DNA of 7,463 nt from Chitinivibrio sp051745065 (GCA_051745065.1 JBNJDQ010000122.1:1-7463), one strand, 5' to 3'. Numbered from the stretch's first letter, positions 1 through 5,772 are shown. The notes: generated from the letters alone by a model not told the origin. A program made the numbers and translations.

Positions 1-783
1 AGCGGACGCATCAGTCTTGATGAACTGAAGAGTCTGATATCAGAAAAAACCGCCCTGGTATCGGTTATGATGGCCAATAATGAGATCGGTACAGTGCAGG
101 ATGTAAAAGCCGTTGGAGAAATAGCCCATGCGTACGGTGCCATTTTTCATACCGATGCCGTCCAGGCGGTGGGAAAGATCCCCGTGGATGTGCATGATAT
201 CGGTGCTGATTTCCTCTCTTTTTCCGCCCACAAAATTTACGGACCCAAGGGAATTGGTGCGCTCTATGTCCGCAGTGGAGCGGATTACTGCCCCTTTATT
301 TACGGTGGCCACCAGGAAAAGGGGCGACGCGCGGGTACGGAAAACACCCTGGGCATAATCGGGATGGCCGAAGCTGTTCGTCAGCGCCGGGCGGAGATGG
401 ACAGCGAGTACCGCCGCCTGTCTGAATACCGGAAAAAATTCAGCCGGGAGCTGCATGATCGTCTGCCCGATATCGAGATCAACGGCGATGATGACCATGT
501 TATTCCGGGGACACTCAACGTCTCCTTCAAGGGCGTGGAGGGGGAATCCGTTCTGCTCTACCTTGATATGTCCGGGATTGCCGTTTCCACCGGATCGGCC
601 TGTTCCACGGGTACCCTGGATCCGTCCCATGTGATTCTGGCCACCTGCGGCAGTGCGGAAATGGCCCATGGGTCAATCCGTTTCAGTATGGGACGTGACA
701 CCACCGAAGACGATGTGGAATATGTCGTGGAGAAGGTTGAGCAGGCCGTAACACGTCTGCGTGAGTTTTCCACGAGTTATTAA
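1..783 (+). CDS. nifS: Cysteine desulfurase, NifS/IscS type (5'-truncated by window edge)
   Basis: This PLP enzyme converts L-cysteine to alanine and passes the sulfur, as an enzyme persulfide, to an Fe-S scaffold in the cytoplasm. The frame is open from base 1 and the start codon lies upstream; 260 codons are visible, about two thirds of a usual ~390-residue protein. Visible motifs are MMANNEIGTVQ (from codon 23), HTDAVQAVGK (from codon 50), the PLP-lysine motif SFSAHK with the Schiff-base Lys at bases 232-234, and the catalytic loop STGSACSTG with the nucleophilic Cys at bases 601-603. A short loop around this Cys is typical of class I (NifS/IscS) rather than SufS enzymes. The next gene, 19 bp downstream, encodes its scaffold, so the pair is one operon. 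The choice between the names nifS and iscS is uncertain; the NifU-type partner favours nifS. The general function is secure. Confidence 0.95.
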   Translation, partial: SGRISLDELKSLISEKTALVSVMMANNEIGTVQDVKAVGEIAHAYGAIFHTDAVQAVGKIPVDVHDIGADFLSFSAHKIYGPKGIGALYVRSGADYCPFIYGGHQEKGRRAGTENTLGIIGMAEAVRQRRAEMDSEYRRLSEYRKKFSRELHDRLPDIEINGDDDHVIPGTLNVSFKGVEGESVLLYLDMSGIAVSTGSACSTGTLDPSHVILATCGSAEMAHGSIRFSMGRDTTEDDVEYVVEKVEQAVTRLREFSTSY

Positions 784-802
784 ATAAATTAAGGAGATAA
801 AC

Positions 803-1402
803 ATGTCAGACTGGGTATACAGTGATATTGTTAAGGACCATTTTATAAACCCCCGCAATGCCTGGCGGGATGATGAGAATTTTGATTACGATGCACAGGG
901 CAAGGACGGGAACGTTCAGTGCGGCGATGAAATGCTCTTTGCTCTTAAGATCGATAAGGACACGGAAACCATTACGGACTGCCGCTGGAAAACCTTCGGC
1001 TGTGCCAGCGCGATTGCCAGTACCTCCATGCTTTCCGAGGCAATCAAGGGCATGAAAGTTGAAGATGCCCTGAATATTTCCCCCAAGGATATCGCTGAGC
1101 GTCTGGGCGGTCTGCCTGATAATAAGATCCATTGTTCCGTCCTCGGTGATAAGGCGCTGCGCGTTGCTGTAAACAACTATTTTCGAGAAAACGGCATGGA
1201 GAACCGGGTCGTCGAACAGAAAGCAAAACTCATCTGTGAATGCAAAAATGTGACTGATCTGGACATTGAAGAGTCTATACTGGAGGGGGCACGGACCTAT
1301 CTGGATGTGCAGAAGGATACGGGCCTCGGAACGGTGTGCGGGCGATGTCGCGGTGCTGCGGAAAAGCTCATCGAGGACTACAAAGTAAAACATTTCAGCT
1401 GA
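803..1402 (+). CDS. nifU: NifU-like Fe-S cluster scaffold (IscU domain + BFD [2Fe-2S] domain)
   Basis: This scaffold assembles [Fe-S] clusters with sulfur from the upstream desulfurase. Residues 1-130 form an IscU/NifU N-terminal domain with three cluster-ligand cysteines: C40 (in QCGDE, followed by the conserved Asp), C67 (in TFGCASAIAS) and C111 (in KIHCSVLG). Residues 143-195 form a BFD-like [2Fe-2S] domain with C145-x-C147 and C179-x-x-C182, matching the central NifU domain. The C-terminal Nfu domain of full NifU (about 300 residues) is absent; the protein stops at residue 199 (bases 1400-1402) soon after the BFD domain. A strong SD (AAGGAG, 791-796) lies 6 bp before the ATG. It is co-transcribed with the desulfurase and ended by the terminator at 1427-1454. 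With no nitrogenase gene in view, a housekeeping role is likely, as for the NifU of Helicobacter-type systems. Confidence 0.93.
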   Translation: MSDWVYSDIVKDHFINPRNAWRDDENFDYDAQGKDGNVQCGDEMLFALKIDKDTETITDCRWKTFGCASAIASTSMLSEAIKGMKVEDALNISPKDIAERLGGLPDNKIHCSVLGDKALRVAVNNYFRENGMENRVVEQKAKLICECKNVTDLDIEESILEGARTYLDVQKDTGLGTVCGRCRGAAEKLIEDYKVKHFS

Positions 1403-1426
1403 TGTGTGTATCGTTCTCTTATGAAG

Positions 1427-1454
1427 AATGCCGCCTCTTTCGGGGCGGCATTTT
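1427..1454 (+). terminator. Rho-independent terminator of the nifS-nifU operon
   Basis: A perfect 9-bp inverted repeat (AATGCCGCC at 1427-1435 and GGCGGCATT at 1444-1452) encloses an 8-nt loop. The right arm runs into a short T-tract (1451-1454). It lies 25 bp after the nifU stop codon. The T-tract is short, but the GC-rich stem and the position make this a convincing intrinsic terminator. Confidence 0.85.
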
Positions 1455-1499
1455 CTGCGCCGTAAAGCAGGGGCCACTTCACCTGTTTGGGCGGGGCGT

Positions 1500-1522
1500 G
1501 TTATATTTTAGGCAAAAAAGGA
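1500..1522 (+). promoter_or_regulatory. Possible -10 region and SD of mnmE
   Basis: The 127 bp between nifU and mnmE hold the terminator and then an AT-rich patch, TTATATTTTA (1501-1510), that could serve as a -10 element (TATATT, 1502-1507). I see no convincing -35 at the right distance; TTGGGC at 1487-1492 is too close. An SD (AAGGA, 1518-1522) stands 7 bp before the mnmE ATG. Because a terminator lies upstream, mnmE needs its own promoter, and this patch is the best candidate. Confidence 0.35.
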
Positions 1523-1529
1523 TGCTTTC

Positions 1530-2897
1530 ATGTATGCAGATGATACCATAATTGCTCTCGCAACCCCCGCCGGAACGGCTGCCCTTGCGGTCCTGCGTAT
1601 TTCCGGCAAAGAAGCACATCGTCTCTTTACTGCTCTGATTCGGGAAGAGGGGCGCTTTCATACCAGCGAGGCCTTTCGACTGCACCTCTATACCATTCAT
1701 GACGGAACGGGTGGCGTTATCGATGAAGTAACGGCAGTGAAGTACAATGCTCCGGTGTCTTTTACCGGTGAAGATATGGTTGAGATTATCTGTCACGGCG
1801 GCCGGGTGGTGGTAGAGCGGATAATCAGCCGGGCCGTTGCGTGCGGCGGACGCTATGCCGGTCGGGGAGAGTTCAGCCGCCGGGCCTTTCTCAATGGGAA
1901 GATCGACCTGAAGAAGGCCGAGTCCATCGACCGGATAATTCACGCACAGAGTGTGGTGAATCACCGCAATGCCGTGGGGCATTATCTTGGCCGGGAGCGA
2001 TCTTTTTTCGACGGACTGAAAGGAGACATCCGCACGCTGATTGCAGACATGGAGACGGAAATTGAATTCAGCGATACAGATGACGTGGAAACCGAGGAAG
2101 CCTTTGCCGCTTCGTTTGGGCGTCTTACGGAAAAAATACGGGCATCCTTTGCGGGGGAGCTGAAAAAAAGGGAGGTTTTGAAAGAGATTGATCGCGGTGT
2201 TGCTGTCTGCATTGCCGGACGGGCAAATGCAGGAAAGTCCTCCCTGCTGAATGCCCTTTTGGGATACGACAGGGCCATTATTAATACGCAGAAAGGGACA
2301 ACGCGGGATCTTATCAGCGAGTCCATGCGCCTGGGAGATGTGCCGATTCGGTTTATTGATACGGCCGGTCTGAATGATACACCGGCTGATGATATCGAAC
2401 GTGAAGGAATTATGCGAACCCGGGCGGCCCTTTCGGAAAGCGCTCTTGTTCTGTGGGTGCTCTCTGCAGACACGGATCTTGTGCCGGAGGATTATCAAAC
2501 CGTTTCCGGGGCGGAGCAGGTTATTGCCGTCATAAACAAGACAGATCTTCCCGGGGCACACCGGGTGGAGGCGTTTCTTGAAGATATTTCCCTGCAGGGG
2601 CATCATGTTTCCACGGCATCACAGGAGGGGATTGCCGGGCTTATTGAAACGGTGCGCGCAGTGGTGGAGGCTTCCTTCAGCACCGATGAGTATGAAACGG
2701 TCATCGGCAGCGAACGGGAGGAGTCCCTCATTCGGCGCATTCTTGCTGATATTGAAACCCTTGATCCTGCCCTTCCCCTGGAGCTGCAGTCGGAAGTATT
2801 GCGCGATGTTCTCTCATATCTGGATGATATTTATGGGAAAAGTTCCCCTGAAGATATCATTAACGACGTATTTGACCGATTCTGTATCGGGAAATAA
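1530..2897 (+). CDS. mnmE: tRNA uridine-5-carboxymethylaminomethyl(34) synthesis GTPase MnmE
   Basis: With MnmG this GTPase installs the (carboxymethyl)aminomethyl group on wobble U34 of certain tRNAs, using a folate one-carbon donor. It is full length (455 residues; E. coli 454). The N-terminal folate-binding domain begins DDTIIALATP and carries the signature GRGEFSRRAFLNGKIDLKKAE around residues 112-132. The G domain is inserted in the helical domain: G1 GRANAGKS at 230-237, G2 GTTRD at 256-260, G3 DTAG at 277-280 and G4 NKTD at 336-339. The acidic stretch IEREGI after G3 keeps the Glu required for hydrolysis. The protein ends in the invariant FCIGK (451-455), whose Cys is characteristic of the family. 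G1 has Ala where Pro is usual (GRPNAGKS), a mild variation. The ATG has a well-placed SD. It appears monocistronic: terminator upstream, and promoter-like sequence after its stop. Confidence 0.98.
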   Translation: MYADDTIIALATPAGTAALAVLRISGKEAHRLFTALIREEGRFHTSEAFRLHLYTIHDGTGGVIDEVTAVKYNAPVSFTGEDMVEIICHGGRVVVERIISRAVACGGRYAGRGEFSRRAFLNGKIDLKKAESIDRIIHAQSVVNHRNAVGHYLGRERSFFDGLKGDIRTLIADMETEIEFSDTDDVETEEAFAASFGRLTEKIRASFAGELKKREVLKEIDRGVAVCIAGRANAGKSSLLNALLGYDRAIINTQKGTTRDLISESMRLGDVPIRFIDTAGLNDTPADDIEREGIMRTRAALSESALVLWVLSADTDLVPEDYQTVSGAEQVIAVINKTDLPGAHRVEAFLEDISLQGHHVSTASQEGIAGLIETVRAVVEASFSTDEYETVIGSEREESLIRRILADIETLDPALPLELQSEVLRDVLSYLDDIYGKSSPEDIINDVFDRFCIGK

Positions 2898-2949
2898 GAA
2901 ATTACGCAGAGGGCGAATCAAACAGAGTTTTCTTATTCTAAAATATCTA

Positions 2950-2980
2950 TTGACACGGCGGTGTTTTCTAATAATATTAT
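2950..2980 (+). promoter_or_regulatory. Sigma70-type promoter for the small acidic protein gene
   Basis: A consensus -35 TTGACA (2950-2955) is followed at 16 bp by TAATAT (2972-2977), or at 19 bp by TATTAT (2975-2980). The two -10 candidates overlap within the palindrome ATAATATTAT (2971-2980). Transcription would start near 2985. This leaves a leader of about 45 nt before the ATG at 3029 and makes the upstream in-frame ATG at 2984 unlikely as a start. It is the best promoter match in the window. Confidence 0.6.
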
Positions 2981-3004
2981 CAGTTGAAAATTGTCACGGC
3001 GATG
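2950..3004 (+). repeat. Duplicated 14-bp element TTG(A/T)CACGGCG(G/A)TG
   Basis: Two copies (2950-2963 and 2991-3004) match at 12 of 14 bases and start 41 bp apart. The first overlaps the TTGACA -35 box; the second lies just after the predicted transcription start. The second copy also belongs to a perfect inverted repeat, TTGTCA (2991-2996) and TGACAA (3003-3008), with a 6-nt centre. This is the geometry of paired operators or of a leader hairpin; which one is unknown. Confidence 0.5.
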
Positions 3005-3028
3005 ACAAAACTGAAAGGAAGTGTAGCT

Positions 3029-3217
3029 ATGCTTGACGAAGAATTTGATGCCGATGAAGTACTGCGCGACATGGATTCCGAAGATGATCTCTACCTTGAG
3101 TCGGAAGACGGAGAGGATGATGTTCGGGAGCTGAATTTCGGAAACAGATTTGATGAAAATGCAAATTTTAACGATATTGCCAGCGACCTTGATACAGCGG
3201 AAGATCTGTGGGAGTAG
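3029..3217 (+). CDS. Small, very acidic hypothetical protein (62 aa)
   Basis: I do not recognise this protein. From the ATG at 3029 it has 62 residues, of which 26 are Asp or Glu; there are three Arg, no Lys and no Cys, so the net charge is about -23. No signal peptide or membrane segment is visible. Acidic blocks (for example SEDD, ESEDGEDD) are followed by a less charged stretch, ELNFGNRFDENANFND, and a C-terminal acidic tail ending DLWE. The start is chosen because an SD (AAGGA, 3015-3019) lies 9 bp upstream; an in-frame ATG at 2984 would fall at the predicted transcription start. The composition suggests a largely disordered protein binding a basic partner, a nucleic-acid mimic or a metal/counter-ion buffer, but this is inference. 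Its stop codon lies 26 bp before the lpxH-like start, so the two genes probably share a transcript. Confidence 0.7.
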   Translation: MLDEEFDADEVLRDMDSEDDLYLESEDGEDDVRELNFGNRFDENANFNDIASDLDTAEDLWE

Positions 3218-3221
3218 AATG

Positions 3222-3247
3222 CTGAGAGAGGAGCAATCCTCTCTTGG
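3222..3247 (+). promoter_or_regulatory. GNRA-capped hairpin covering the SD and TTG start of the lpxH-like gene
   Basis: A perfect 8-bp inverted repeat (3225-3232 with 3237-3244) is closed by a GCAA tetraloop (3233-3236). It can be extended by two G-U pairs and one C-G pair to 3222-3247. The SD AGGAG (3229-3233) lies in the left arm and loop, and the TTG start (3244-3246) in the right arm. With no T-tract it is not an intrinsic terminator. The structure should hide the ribosome site unless opened, for instance by translating ribosomes arriving from the upstream small gene. Confidence 0.6.
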
Positions 3248-4005
3248 TACGCATGTACTATCTGATATCTGATCAGCATTTCGGAACTTCTTTCGAGTCC
3301 GATACCCATAAATTCAGGGATTTCACATTGTTCGCAAAGTATCTCCTGACCCGCAGGCGGGCACAACTTATTATTCTCGGCGATTTCTTTGATTTTTGGT
3401 ACGAAAAGAACGGGCGGATTCGCGGGCAGTACAAAAGCCTGGTGGCTCTTCTTGCGCATCTGATTGAAAATGGTGTTGGTGTTACCTACCTGCGCGGCAA
3501 TCATGATTTCATGCCCATGAAATCTCTCCAAAAAGCCGGGTGTCGGGTACAGCAGGAGCTGGAACTCCACCATGGCGGCAGACGGGTGTATCTTGCGCAC
3601 GGTCACCTCTGCCGGGCGGGGCTGATCAAGCGCGTGGTTTACAGAGGTCTTGAGAATCCCTTTCTTCAGTGGCTGTACGGGATTCTCCCTTTTGACCGGG
3701 CGGTGGATCTTGCGTCCCGTGTTGCCCTGAAAAGCCGGGTTGCCGGAGAAGCTGCCTGTGAGGATCATAACTCCCGCTATTACAGTCTGCTTTCTCCGGG
3801 CAGCGGAGATATTCTTGTTCTCGGACATACCCATACAGCGGCGCTCAAGTCGATCGGCCCGGAAATCTATGTCAATACCGGAACCTGGCTGAATGGTGCG
3901 CGTCCCGTTGCAGTTCTTGACGATACGGCCGTTGCCCTGTGTCGTTTTTCCCCCCGCCGGGGCGGAGTTCTTACAGATGAAAAACGTATATCAATACAAA
4001 GCTGA
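3244..4005 (+). CDS. lpxH: UDP-2,3-diacylglucosamine pyrophosphatase, LpxH-like metallophosphoesterase
   Basis: LpxH removes UMP from UDP-2,3-diacylglucosamine to give lipid X, the fourth step of lipid A synthesis, at the cytoplasmic face of the inner membrane. The calcineurin-like metal-binding set is complete: SDQH (D10, H12), GDFFDFW (D47), RGNHD (N86, H87), AHGH (H119) and GHTH (H195, H197). Spacing is close to E. coli LpxH (D8, H10, D41, N79, H114, H195, H197), and length (253 residues) is near the family's ~240. GDFFDFW and the helical segment between AHGH and GHTH favour LpxH over generic phosphoesterases. The TTG start at 3244 has an SD 10 bp upstream; the in-frame ATG at 3253 (MYYLISDQH) would also suit the fold but leaves the SD 19 bp away. 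Its 3' end overlaps uppP, which converges on it. The family is secure; the exact substrate is inferred. Confidence 0.87.
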   Translation: MVRMYYLISDQHFGTSFESDTHKFRDFTLFAKYLLTRRRAQLIILGDFFDFWYEKNGRIRGQYKSLVALLAHLIENGVGVTYLRGNHDFMPMKSLQKAGCRVQQELELHHGGRRVYLAHGHLCRAGLIKRVVYRGLENPFLQWLYGILPFDRAVDLASRVALKSRVAGEAACEDHNSRYYSLLSPGSGDILVLGHTHTAALKSIGPEIYVNTGTWLNGARPVAVLDDTAVALCRFSPRRGGVLTDEKRISIQS

Positions 4006-4756
4006 CAACTGAAAGCCCGGCACAGTAGGGGGCGAAGAGATGCAGCTTACCCCGGTTGACGAATTTCAGCAGAATCGTTAAGGCAAAGAGTCCCGTAATA
4101 AGGCTGACAAAAAAGCCCGTGGCCACAAGGCCCGGGGGCAGATCGATGGATTGGATGTCCCGGAGTTTCAGAAGGGTTGCACCGCTGATGGCCGGAAGGA
4201 ATATCATAAACGAGAATCGTCCGGCTTCGCGGCGGTGTATTCCCAAAAGCAATGCCGTTGCAATGGTTGTTCCGCTGCGGGAAATCCCCGGCAGAGGGGC
4301 TACGGCCTGGGCCAGTCCAATGATGAGGGCCCGTTTCAGGCTGAGTTCACCCCTGCCCTTTTGATGCGCCCGGGAGGATGCCAGAAGGATGCCTGCTGTG
4401 GCAAGCAGAGCAATGGATACAACGAAGGGTTTCTCAAAGGCTGATTCGATATAATCCCCCCACATAATACCCACTATGCCGACCGGTACGGAGGCCACAG
4501 CCATGTATCCGATATAGGTGAGATCGGCCCTGCGTCCTCGCAGTACTCCCGTGCAGAGGGAGAGGATGTCCCTGCGGTATACGTACAGGACGGCAAAGAG
4601 GGTTCCCAGGTGGAGGACAACATCAAGGACCATATTGGATTCTGTTTTGAGATTTGTAAAATGATGGGCAAGGACCAGATGCCCCGACGATGAGACCGGG
4701 AGGAATTCTGTTACTCCCTGAATGATTCCAAGAATAATAATATTGATTAAATCCAA
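3971..4756 (-). CDS. uppP: Undecaprenyl-diphosphate phosphatase UppP (BacA)
   Basis: This integral membrane enzyme dephosphorylates undecaprenyl pyrophosphate so that the lipid carrier can be reused for peptidoglycan and O-antigen; family members confer bacitracin tolerance when overexpressed. The 261 residues are hydrophobic throughout, with several membrane helices. Signature motifs are present: Q13-x-x-x-E17 running into EFLPVSSSGH (17-26), and PGISRSGTT (156-164) with the catalytic Arg160. Length fits the usual 260-275. The start is TTG (bases 4756-4754 on the minus strand), preceded on that strand by AAGGAG (4769-4764) at 7 bp. It reads toward lpxH and their last 35 bp overlap; no intrinsic terminator for either was found there. 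It is a single gene, divergent from cheX. Confidence 0.97.
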   Translation of the reverse strand: MDLINIIILGIIQGVTEFLPVSSSGHLVLAHHFTNLKTESNMVLDVVLHLGTLFAVLYVYRRDILSLCTGVLRGRRADLTYIGYMAVASVPVGIVGIMWGDYIESAFEKPFVVSIALLATAGILLASSRAHQKGRGELSLKRALIIGLAQAVAPLPGISRSGTTIATALLLGIHRREAGRFSFMIFLPAISGATLLKLRDIQSIDLPPGLVATGFFVSLITGLFALTILLKFVNRGKLHLFAPYCAGLSVVSFVLIYVFHL

Positions 4757-4893
4757 AGGGCTGCTCCTTCGATTAGATGCAAAACGGCATCGATATGCTT
4801 TTAATTTAATATAAAATAACTTGCATCATTTACGATTCATAGTAAAATTCAGTACTGGTACGTTAAAAATCTTTAAATAAAAGGATTGGCAAT
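4757..4893. promoter_or_regulatory. AT-rich divergent intergenic region between uppP and cheX
   Basis: These 137 bp must hold promoters in both directions. For cheX, a weak candidate is TTGCAT (4821-4826) with TAAAAT (4843-4848) at 16 bp. The minus strand has AT-rich -10-like sequence (TATATT, complement of 4808-4813) but no clear -35. Two inverted repeats occur: GATGC/GCATC (4776-4780 and 4787-4791), and GATGCAA/TTGCATC (4776-4782 and 4821-4827), the latter overlapping the tentative cheX -35. The cheX SD is AAGGA (4881-4885), 8 bp before the ATG. Confidence 0.4.
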
Positions 4894-5352
4894 ATGGATG
4901 TTTCATATGTGAACCCCTTTCTGAAGGCAACCAAAGAGACTTTTACCACAATGGTGGGCGTAAAGGTTGATATGGAAAAACCGATTGTTAAACAGGATGC
5001 AAAGCATCATTACGATGTTTCCGGTGTTATCGGTCTGTCCGGTGAAGCCCAGGGAACCATTGCAATCAGTTTTGAAAAAAAGACCTCCCTGAAAGTTGTA
5101 TCAAAGCTGCTGGGAGCGGAGATTAAAATAATCGGAGCCGAACTTACGGACGGTATCGGTGAAATTGCAAATATTGTTGCCGGGTATGCAAAACAGTATC
5201 TGACTGAATTTAAAGTTGATATCAGTCTGCCCAATGTGGTAATTGGTAAATCTCATGAACTTGCAGCACCTTCCGGCGTTCCCACAATTGTTGTACCTTT
5301 TAAATGTGAACTGGGGTCTTTTGCGGTAGAAGTTGCCTTGAAAACACGATAA
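4894..5352 (+). CDS. cheX: CheX-type chemotaxis phosphatase (CheC/CheX/FliY family)
   Basis: CheX removes phosphate from CheY-P, ending the chemotaxis signal in the cytoplasm. The protein has 152 residues, the usual CheX size, and no signal peptide. The family's phosphatase motif E-x-x-N is seen in GIGEIANIVAG (E90 and N93), once only, as in CheX; CheC normally carries two such motifs. The N-terminal part (NPFLKATKETFTTMVGV) and the glycine-rich GVIGLSGEAQGTIAISF near 44-60 also fit the family. The cheY gene begins 13 bp after its stop, its SD sitting directly behind the stop codon. The two are therefore co-expressed as enzyme and substrate. No CheA, CheW or receptor gene is nearby, so the pair serves a kinase encoded elsewhere. 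It may act on motility or on another CheY-like pathway. Confidence 0.9.
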   Translation: MDVSYVNPFLKATKETFTTMVGVKVDMEKPIVKQDAKHHYDVSGVIGLSGEAQGTIAISFEKKTSLKVVSKLLGAEIKIIGAELTDGIGEIANIVAGYAKQYLTEFKVDISLPNVVIGKSHELAAPSGVPTIVVPFKCELGSFAVEVALKTR

Positions 5353-5365
5353 GGGAGAATGTATT

Positions 5366-5722
5366 ATGAAGATTCTGCTTGTAGATGATTCTACAACAAT
5401 GCGACGAATCCAGAAAACCCAGCTTACAAACCTCGGTGTGGAGGAGGTTGTTGAGGCCGGCGATGGGATTGAGGGGCTGAAGGTCCTTGCCGACAATATG
5501 CCCGTGGATGTTGTTCTTCTCGACTGGAATATGCCCAAAATGGACGGACTTACCATGCTTGAAGAGCTGCGGAAGAAAGATGAATTCAAGGATGTAAAAG
5601 TGATTATGTGTACTTCGGAATCCGAAAAAACAAAGGTTATTAAGGCGCTGAAAGCCGGGGCAAACCAGTATATGGTCAAGCCGTTTACTCCGGATGTTCT
5701 CAAGGATAAACTCGGGTTATAA
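5366..5722 (+). CDS. cheY: CheY-like single-domain response regulator
   Basis: This is a stand-alone receiver domain of 118 residues with no output domain, as in CheY, which binds the flagellar switch when phosphorylated. All receiver residues are present: the acidic pair D7-D8, phospho-acceptor D53 in LLDWNMPKMDG, T83 and K105 in the VKPF motif, with Tyr at 102 before it. DWNMP is characteristic of CheY rather than of DNA-binding regulators. It starts 13 bp after cheX with SD AGGGAG (5352-5357) at 8 bp. CheX is its probable phosphatase. No intrinsic terminator is visible between its stop and the tRNA gene 50 bp downstream; the short A and T tracts at 5721-5739 would form only a weak A-U stem. 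A role in a non-flagellar pathway cannot be excluded. Confidence 0.93.
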   Translation: MKILLVDDSTTMRRIQKTQLTNLGVEEVVEAGDGIEGLKVLADNMPVDVVLLDWNMPKMDGLTMLEELRKKDEFKDVKVIMCTSESEKTKVIKALKAGANQYMVKPFTPDVLKDKLGL

Positions 5723-5729
5723 AAAAATA

Positions 5730-5759
5730 TTGCGTTTTTGATTGTCCGTTACATATTTT
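5730..5759 (+). promoter_or_regulatory. Probable promoter of the tRNA-Gln gene
   Basis: TTGCGT (5730-5735) and TATTTT (5754-5759) are 18 bp apart and would start transcription near 5766, a few bases before the mature tRNA 5' end at 5773. Both boxes are imperfect. Position and AT-richness are the main support. Confidence 0.4.
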
Positions 5760-5772
5760 AAGGCAACCTTAC

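Noticed and set aside
1479..2606. Long minus-strand open frame of 375 codons across mnmE
   Set aside because: It lies entirely opposite the unmistakable mnmE coding frame, lacks any recognisable motif and has no SD; it is an antisense shadow of codon bias.
2984..3217. Longer 77-codon form of the small acidic gene starting at ATG 2984
   Set aside because: The ATG falls at the predicted transcription start with no SD, and the added basic residues (MKIVTAMTKLKGSVA) translate the operator-like repeat; the ATG at 3029 has a good SD.
3950..3966. GC-rich hairpin near the 3' end of lpxH as a terminator
   Set aside because: The inverted repeat around CCCCGCCGGGG lies inside the coding region and has its T/A run on the wrong side for termination on either strand.
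5721..5739. A-tract/T-tract pair after cheY as a terminator
   Set aside because: The possible stem has only about five A-U pairs and no GC clamp, so it is too weak to call.
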